9,655 bases of DNA from Cenarchaeum sp. (lineage in GTDB: Archaea > Thermoproteota > Nitrososphaeria > Nitrososphaerales > Nitrosopumilaceae), in contig RKSK01000013.1 of the NCBI GenBank assembly GCA_007570915.1, positions 1-9,655 of the forward strand, given 5' to 3'. The translations under genes and the position numbers were made by a program. This document shows positions 5,339 through 9,655 of this stretch, one piece after another; the first letter of the stretch is position 1; each line of letters opens with the position of its first letter. Under the pieces are notes generated by a model, which saw only the letters and a program-made list of their open reading frames with translations, was not told where the DNA came from and did not search any database.

Positions 5339-5761
5339 GTGCTTGAATATGTCCAGGTGAAGGCCGCATACAAGGCACGCGGCGAAAAGCAGGTACCGCT
5401 CGGCGTGAGCGGCACGATGGTCGCAGTAGACTGGGACTCGTGCGTGGCCGACGGCGCCTGCATCGAGGCGTGCCCCGTGCAGGTCTTCCAGTGGTACAGG
5501 ACCGAAAAGGACATCCCGGCCGCAAAGGTCTCAGGCGAGACCTTTGAGGGGACGGGCAGCTCCGAGAAGGAGGAGCGCAAGGACTACACCGACAAGGCCG
5601 ACCCCATCAGGGAGCACGACTGCATCTGGTGCATGGCCTGCGTGTCAGTCTGCCCGCCCGAGGCCATAAAGGTGGACCAGTCCAACCTGGAGCACCACGA
5701 AAAGGCCGCGGGCACCTACACAAAGCTCGAGGCCGGCGAGAACCCCCACGCGCACGACTAG
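5339..5761 (+). CDS. Sulfolobus-type dicluster (7Fe) ferredoxin without the zinc site
   Basis: A soluble electron carrier; in archaea such proteins serve 2-oxoacid oxidoreductases and similar redox enzymes. The product is 140 residues from GTG 5339. The first cluster motif is C35-VAD-GA-C41-IEA-C45-P, with D38 where a fourth ligand would be, as in [3Fe-4S] clusters. The second is C95-IW-C98-MA-C101-VSV-C105-P, giving the [4Fe-4S] site. The core (ISGT/VAVD, CVADGAC, VFQWY, CIWCMAC) closely resembles Sulfolobus ferredoxin. The N-terminal histidines that bind zinc there are absent. About 40 residues separate WY from the second motif, including the charged GSSEKEERKDYTDK, and a His-rich tail ends the protein. 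GTG 5339 was chosen from the TATA-like box at 5306; GTG 5357 is an alternative. Confidence 0.92.
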   Translation: MLEYVQVKAAYKARGEKQVPLGVSGTMVAVDWDSCVADGACIEACPVQVFQWYRTEKDIPAAKVSGETFEGTGSSEKEERKDYTDKADPIREHDCIWCMACVSVCPPEAIKVDQSNLEHHEKAAGTYTKLEAGENPHAHD

Positions 5762-5764
5762 CCT

Positions 5765-5790
5765 GCCCCCGTCGGGGCGGCGAATATTTT
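5765..5790 (+). terminator. Possible ferredoxin terminator
   Basis: GCCCC and GGGGC (5765-5778) form a perfect five-base stem with a four-base loop just after the ferredoxin stop. An A/T-rich segment ending in TTTT (5787-5790) follows. Archaeal termination depends mainly on the T-run, which is short here, so the call is moderate. The tRNA promoter begins about 30 bases further on. Confidence 0.4.
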
Positions 5791-5821
5791 GGACCGCTTT
5801 CCGGGGGCGGGTGCGAACAGG

Positions 5822-5828
5822 TTTTATG
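5822..5828 (+). promoter_or_regulatory. TATA box of tRNA-Ser
   Basis: TTTTATG is centred 27 bases before the first tRNA base (5852), so transcription should begin at or next to the mature 5' end. The spacer contains an 11-base alternating CG tract (5838-5848). Confidence 0.65.
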
Positions 5829-5851
5829 GAGGGCCCCCGCGCGCGCGCCGC

Positions 5852-5934
5852 GCAGAGGTCGCCTAGCCCGGTAGGGCGCGGGCCTTGAGAGCCTGTGTGC
5901 CTAGCACGCGGGGGTTCAAATCCCCCTCTCTGCG
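5852..5934 (+). tRNA. tRNA-Ser, anticodon UGA
   Basis: It folds as a class II cloverleaf of 83 bases. The acceptor arm GCAGAGG (5852-5858) pairs with TCTCTGC (5927-5933), with one G-U pair. The D arm is GCCT/GGGC. The anticodon stem CGGGC/GCCTG encloses CTTGAGA, so the anticodon is TGA (5886-5888), reading UCA and other UCN serine codons. A long variable arm (5896-5909) has a GTGC/GCAC stem, as expected for tRNA-Ser. The T arm is GGGGG-TTCAAAT-CCCCC. The discriminator is G73 (5934), a serine identity base. CCA is not encoded and there is no intron. The next base is already the complement of the rfcS stop codon. Confidence 0.95.
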
Positions 5935-6897
5935 CTACTTTTTCCCGGCTATCGCGCCGAGCTCGTAGAGCATCGCGGAGAGCTGTATCTCCGGGCTCGC
6001 GCCCACGAGTATGCGATAGTCGTACTCTGATATCGCCCTGACGAGCTCCTCGGCCCTCTCGGGGGCGGCCCTGTTGACCGCGGCGTTGATCCCGCGCAAG
6101 ATGTCGGCGCCGGAGAGGCCGTTGACGCGCAGCATCTCTATTGTCCGCTCGCGCGCCTGCGAGACCTTGCCGGCGAGCGCCAGGCGCAAGACCTCGTCGA
6201 GGCGCGACTCGGCCGTGAGGCCCGCGGCGGCCCTTGCGTTCTCGGCCGTTATGCCGCCTGGCAGCGACGCGGCGACTTGCAGCATGTTCACGGCGTGGCG
6301 CAGGTCCCCGCCGGAGGCCTCGAGTATGGCGTCGATCCCCCCGGCGGCGGCCTTGGCGCCCTCCTTTTTTGCGATGTGGGCCAGGCGCGCCCTTATCGCC
6401 TCTTCGGGCACGGCGGTGAACCGGAACACGGCGCACCTGCTCTGTATCGGCTCTATTATCCTCGAGAGGTTGTTGGCGATTATGATAAAGCGGCAGTGGC
6501 GCGCCGTGTCCTCTATGATCCTGCGCAGGGCCGTCTGCGCGTCTGACGTCATCTCGTCGGCCTCGTCTAGTATGATCACCCTGAACGGCACGCCGCCCAT
6601 GGCCGCGTAGCGCGAGAACGTCTTTACGCGCTCGCGGACCATCGCGATGCCGCGCTCGTCTGACGCGTTGAGCTCGAGGGCGTGGTCGCGCCAGGCGTCG
6701 CCGAGGACCCTCCTGCACAGGCAGACCGCCGCGGTCGTCTTGCCCGTGCCCGGCGAGCCGGCCAGCAGCAGGTGCGGCATCTCGCCGGGCCGCGCCGCGA
6801 GGGCCTCGAGGCTGCCGACTATGTCCCCCTGGCCGGCGATCTCGCCGAGCTCGCGCGGGCGGTGCTTTTCGACCCACATCACGCCGCCGATCGCCAT
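5935..6897 (-). CDS. rfcS: Replication factor C small subunit (clamp loader ATPase)
   Basis: An AAA+ subunit that loads the PCNA sliding clamp onto primed DNA. The 320-residue product has the expected length and motifs: VEKHRPREL (9-17), Walker A GSPGTGKT (47-54), LNASDERG (76-83), Walker B ILDEADEM (109-116) and the arginine-finger motif SRC (153-155), then the lid domain (GGDLRHAVNMLQ) and a helical collar domain. It ends GKK. ATG 6897 is preferred because the TATA box at 6924-6931 is centred about 30 bases upstream, leaving a leader of only a few bases; M7 (ATG 6879) is an alternative. It faces the GINS-MCM operon across a 56-base gap and ends directly against tRNA-Ser. The large subunit is not in the window. 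Confidence 0.97.
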   Translation of the reverse strand: MAIGGVMWVEKHRPRELGEIAGQGDIVGSLEALAARPGEMPHLLLAGSPGTGKTTAAVCLCRRVLGDAWRDHALELNASDERGIAMVRERVKTFSRYAAMGGVPFRVIILDEADEMTSDAQTALRRIIEDTARHCRFIIIANNLSRIIEPIQSRCAVFRFTAVPEEAIRARLAHIAKKEGAKAAAGGIDAILEASGGDLRHAVNMLQVAASLPGGITAENARAAAGLTAESRLDEVLRLALAGKVSQARERTIEMLRVNGLSGADILRGINAAVNRAAPERAEELVRAISEYDYRILVGASPEIQLSAMLYELGAIAGKK

Positions 6898-6923
6898 ATC
6901 AGGCGTGCGCCCCGCGGCGACTG

Positions 6924-6931
6924 TTTATAAA
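6924..6931. promoter_or_regulatory. Palindromic TATA box shared by rfcS and the GINS-MCM operon
   Basis: TTTATAAA is identical on both strands and is the only A/T-rich element in the 56 bases between ATG 6897 (minus) and ATG 6954 (plus). Its centre is 30.5 bases from the first and 26.5 from the second. Direction would have to come from flanking BRE or initiator bases. Confidence 0.7.
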
Positions 6932-6953
6932 CTAGCGCCGGGGCCGCAAGGGC

Positions 6954-7007
6954 ATGACGCGCAGGCGACCCGCCGGCGCGCGCGGGGGCGCGCGCGGCGG
7001 TGGCTGA
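6954..7007 (+). CDS. Possible 17-codon leaderless upstream ORF before the GINS gene
   Basis: ATG 6954 is exactly where a leaderless transcript from TTTATAAA should begin. It encodes MTRRRPAGARGGARGGG and stops at TGA 7005-7007, eight bases into the GINS frame that opens at GTG 7000 in another phase. The peptide is arginine/glycine-rich and matches no family. It may be a coupling or regulatory ORF, an artefact of GC-rich sequence, or the true GINS N-terminus split by a one-base error. Confidence 0.4.
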   Translation: MTRRRPAGARGGARGGG

Positions 7008-7527
7008 CACGACCGGCATGGCCGCGGCCCAAAAGGCGAGCAGGGCCGGCTATGACCTCGAGGACGTGAAGGTGACGTTCACCGCGGACGTCGCCACGTC
7101 CGTCTCGGGGACCGACGTGTCCGGCAGGGAGGGCGACGTGCTGAACCTGCCGCGCTGGGTCGCGCGCGCCCTCGAGGGGGCCGGCCACGCCAGGGTCGAC
7201 GAGCCGAGCATGGAGCCCGAGCTAAAGCAGGCGATCTCAAAGGAGAACGGCCTGGACGACTACCAGCTAGCCACGCTTGACGACCGCTTTTACGTGCGCA
7301 TGCAGGCCCACCTCGAGCGCGCGCCGCAGCAAAAGCGCGAGGAGCTCGGCAGCATGCTCAACTCGCTGGTCCGCAGCCGCGTCGCAAAGATAGCGCGCCT
7401 CGTCATATCCTCAAAGCTCAGCGCGGCCAACGCCGAAAAGCTCACGATAGAGGAGCGCAGCCTCTACGAGGAGATGAGGGCGTCGCACGACGAGTTTGTC
7501 GCGCGCGCGACGGGGGGCACGGCATGA
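7000..7527 (+). CDS. Archaeal GINS-complex subunit with B-A domain order
   Basis: GINS links MCM helicase with Cdc45/RecJ-like and polymerase partners at the fork. From GTG 7000 the product is 175 residues; ATG 7018 is an alternative start. Residues about 20-67 (YDLEDVKVTF... GREGDVLNLPRWVARALEGAGHARV) resemble the small beta-rich B domain. The rest is helical and resembles the A domain (QLATLDDRFYVRM, SMLNSLVRSRVAKIARLV, KLTIEERSLYEEM). Domain order B then A is typical of Gins23; position directly before mcm also matches the Sulfolobus gins23-mcm arrangement. The stop overlaps the mcm start as ATGA, so the two are translationally coupled. GINS membership is likely; Gins23 versus Gins51 is inference. 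Confidence 0.82.
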   Translation: MADTTGMAAAQKASRAGYDLEDVKVTFTADVATSVSGTDVSGREGDVLNLPRWVARALEGAGHARVDEPSMEPELKQAISKENGLDDYQLATLDDRFYVRMQAHLERAPQQKREELGSMLNSLVRSRVAKIARLVISSKLSAANAEKLTIEERSLYEEMRASHDEFVARATGGTA

Positions 7528-9653
7528 GCGAGCAGGTCCCCCCAGAGCACGACTCCGCCGCCAGCGCCGAGGTAGAGGCGCAGCCAACGGTGTCGGCCCT
7601 GTCCGACATGGTTCGTACCCTCCTGCTCACGCACAGGAACGCGGACGGCGAGCTCTACTATGTCAAAAAGATAGACGAGATGCCCTCAAAGAACTCTGTG
7701 TACGCGGTGATAGACTACAATGACCTCGTGACCGAGGACGGCAAGATCCCGCACGCGTTCAACGAGAGCGCCGACGTCGCCCTCGAGGCGTTTGCAGAGG
7801 CGATAAAGGACATACTCGCGATAAAGTTTCCCGACTATGCCAAGAGGCACAAGAAGGACATACGCGCGCGCATCGTAAACTATCCCATGCACCGCAGCCT
7901 GCGCAAGATAAACTCCGAGGTCATCGGCAAGATGACGAGCGTCTCGGGGATGGTGGTCCGCGCGTCAGAGGTGAAGCCGCACGCGCACGAGGTGACGTAC
8001 ACGTGCCCCGAGGGCCACCCCAACAAGGTCGTCCTGCTGAAGGGCATGAGCGTGGCGCCGCCCCTCAAGTGCGGGTTTGCAAAGTGCGAGAACCGCGACC
8101 TCACGCTTGACGAGGCGCAGAGCAGGTTTGTCGACTTTCAGACGATGCGCCTGCAGGACCTCCCCGAGGACATACCGCCGGGCGGCATGCCCGAGTACAT
8201 CGACGTCAACGTAAAGCAGGACCTCGTCGACAACGCGCGGCCCGGCGACCGCATCGTGCTCACGGGGATCGTGCGCATAGAGCAGGAGCGCGTCGCCGGC
8301 GTGCCGCAGGGCAAGAGCGGCCTCTACCGCTTTATCATGGAGAGCAACAGCGTCGAGTTTCTCGGCGGGCGCGGCTCAAAGATATCGAGGACCACCGAGC
8401 GCGAGGCCGTCTCGCCCGAGGAGGAGCGCGAGATACAGATACTGGCCCGCTCGCCGGACACGTACGACCGACTCGTGCAGTCGTTTGCCCCGAACATCAT
8501 GGGCCACGAGATCATAAAGGAGGCCATACTGCTGCTCATGGTCGGGGCCCTCGAGAGGCGCCTGCCAGACGGGGGCAAGATACGCGGGGACATCAACGTC
8601 TTCCTTGTGGGCGACCCCGGCACGGCAAAGAGCGCGATGCTCAAGTTCTGCTCGCGCATAGCGCCCAGGGGCCTCTACACCTCGGGCCGCGGCTCGACGG
8701 CCGCGGGCCTGACTGCGGCCGTCATCCGCGACACGAGGACGGGCATGATGATGCTCGAGGCCGGCGCCGTCGTCCTGGGCGACCAGGGCCTCGTCTGCAT
8801 CGACGAGTTTGACAAGATGAAGCCCGAGGACAGCAGCGCGCTCCACGAGGTCATGGAGCAGCAGTCAGTCAGCGTCGCGAAGGGAGGCATCGTCGCCACG
8901 CTCAACGCGCGCTCGTCGATACTCGCGGCGGCAAACCCCATGTACGGCAAGTACGACCCCTACAAGAACCTCAACGAGAACGTAAACCTCCCCATACCGC
9001 TCCTCACGAGGTTTGACCTCATATTTGCCGTGCGCGACAAGCCCTCAAAGGAGCGCGACAGGGAGATGGCCAGCCACATCATAGACCTCCAGTCGCCGGG
9101 GGGCATGTCGACAAAGTCGCTCATAGACCCCGACATGCTCACAAAGTACCTCGCCTACGCAAAGCACGGCGACCCGCAGCTGACGCAGGAGGCAAAGGAC
9201 ACGATCATCGAGTACTATCTCAAGATGCGCCACGTCGAGTCCGAGGACATGATAACCGTCACGCCGCGCCAGCTCGAGGGCCTCGTCCGCCTCGCGATGG
9301 CCCGCGCGCGGCTGCTGATGAGGCCGCGCGTCGAGATAGAGGACGCCGAGCGCGCGATATTCCTGGTCCAGGCGATGCTGCAGGACGTCGGCGTGGATGT
9401 CAACACGGGCAAGGTCGACATGGGCGTCCTGCAGGGCAAGCCGCGCAGCGAGATGGGCAAGCTGCAGCTCTTCATGGACATACTAAAGTCGCTAGAGGGC
9501 TCCCCAAAGGAGCCCGTCGAGGAAAAACGCCTCGTCGAGGAGCTCCTCAAGTCCACAAAGTTCGACGAGGAGGAGGCCCGCAAGTACATCTCAAAGCTGC
9601 AGCGCGACGGCGTGATCTACGAGTCGCGCTCGGGCCACTATAACAGGACATGA
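7524..9653 (+). CDS. mcm: MCM replicative helicase
   Basis: The hexameric ATPase that unwinds DNA at the replication fork. The 709-residue product is complete and has all expected parts. The N-terminal domain includes a zinc site with ligands C161, H165, C183 and C188 (C3H type). The AAA+ core has Walker A GDPGTAKS (363-370), Walker B IDEFDKM (426-432), sensor 1 asparagine N471 in AANPMYGKYD and arginine finger R496 in LLTRFDLIF, where S is commoner than T before RFD. A winged-helix domain ends the protein (about 650-709, DILKSLEGSPKEP... SGHYNRT). Its acidic N-terminal tail of about 25 residues looks disordered. ATG 7524 overlaps the GINS stop by four bases. No intein is present at Walker A. 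Confidence 0.98.
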   Translation: MSEQVPPEHDSAASAEVEAQPTVSALSDMVRTLLLTHRNADGELYYVKKIDEMPSKNSVYAVIDYNDLVTEDGKIPHAFNESADVALEAFAEAIKDILAIKFPDYAKRHKKDIRARIVNYPMHRSLRKINSEVIGKMTSVSGMVVRASEVKPHAHEVTYTCPEGHPNKVVLLKGMSVAPPLKCGFAKCENRDLTLDEAQSRFVDFQTMRLQDLPEDIPPGGMPEYIDVNVKQDLVDNARPGDRIVLTGIVRIEQERVAGVPQGKSGLYRFIMESNSVEFLGGRGSKISRTTEREAVSPEEEREIQILARSPDTYDRLVQSFAPNIMGHEIIKEAILLLMVGALERRLPDGGKIRGDINVFLVGDPGTAKSAMLKFCSRIAPRGLYTSGRGSTAAGLTAAVIRDTRTGMMMLEAGAVVLGDQGLVCIDEFDKMKPEDSSALHEVMEQQSVSVAKGGIVATLNARSSILAAANPMYGKYDPYKNLNENVNLPIPLLTRFDLIFAVRDKPSKERDREMASHIIDLQSPGGMSTKSLIDPDMLTKYLAYAKHGDPQLTQEAKDTIIEYYLKMRHVESEDMITVTPRQLEGLVRLAMARARLLMRPRVEIEDAERAIFLVQAMLQDVGVDVNTGKVDMGVLQGKPRSEMGKLQLFMDILKSLEGSPKEPVEEKRLVEELLKSTKFDEEEARKYISKLQRDGVIYESRSGHYNRT

Positions 9654-9655
9654 GG
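9650..9655 (+). CDS. Possible start of a further gene coupled to mcm
   Basis: The mcm stop TGA (9651-9653) is overlapped by an ATG at 9650-9652, followed by AGG at the window end. This is the same ATGA junction as between GINS and mcm, suggesting the operon continues. Only two codons are visible, so nothing can be said about the product. Confidence 0.3.

Noticed and set aside
5645..6877. A 410-codon minus-strand frame across rfcS, tRNA-Ser and the ferredoxin end
   Set aside because: It crosses a clear tRNA and runs in the wrong phase through rfcS. The translation is mostly Arg, Gly and Ala without motifs.
8607..8640. Intein at the MCM Walker A site, a known insertion point in some archaea
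   Set aside because: The GDPGTAKS motif is continuous and the 709-residue length is that of an uninterrupted MCM.
1..9655. CRISPR arrays, insertion sequences, integrase sites, toxin-antitoxin or defence genes
   Set aside because: I found no regularly spaced repeats, transposase motifs or terminal inverted repeats. The recognised genes are housekeeping, redox or repair functions.

Overview
The window looks like a very GC-rich archaeal chromosome, most likely Thaumarchaeota (Nitrososphaerota). The reasons are a GINS-type gene joined to an MCM helicase, an archaeal clamp-loader small subunit, aIF6, a Sulfolobus-type 7Fe ferredoxin and a class II tRNA-Ser without encoded CCA. In addition, TATA-like boxes lie about 25-30 bases before many start codons, which is the signature of leaderless archaeal transcription. 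A sponge-symbiont relative of Cenarchaeum would fit the GC bias, but genus level is a guess.

Layout. 1-24 (-) is probably the first codons of a gene leaving the left edge. 236-1355 (+) is a two-gene base-excision-repair unit: a family 4 uracil-DNA glycosylase overlapping an alkyladenine/3-methyladenine DNA glycosylase. 1347-3231 (-) holds, in transcription order, a short leader ORF, a small coiled-coil protein, an unknown 107-residue protein, a gene-free stretch of about 310 bases, a 4-oxalocrotonate-tautomerase-like protein and a VTT/DedA-type membrane protein. 3436-4716 (+) is histidyl-tRNA synthetase, convergent and overlapping with aIF6 (-). aIF6 is divergent from a ferredoxin (+), with start codons almost touching. 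Next come tRNA-Ser(UGA) (+), abutting the stop codon of the convergent clamp-loader small subunit (-), and a short divergent promoter that also serves a GINS subunit and a complete MCM helicase (+). The last six bases may begin another coupled gene.

How it works together. The right third is a replication locus: the clamp loader diverges from GINS-MCM around one palindromic TATA box. The left end is DNA-repair chemistry. HisRS, aIF6 and tRNA-Ser are translation genes. Packing is extreme: overlaps at 768-790, 1347-1355, 2888-2909, 4694-4716 and 7524-7527, and zero spacing at 5934/5935.

I see no mobile element, CRISPR array or defence system. The most interesting signals are regulatory or architectural: two possible leaderless upstream ORFs that overlap GTG starts, a shared palindromic TATA box, an apparent non-AUG start of aIF6 nested against the ferredoxin start, and a GINS protein with B-A domain order.
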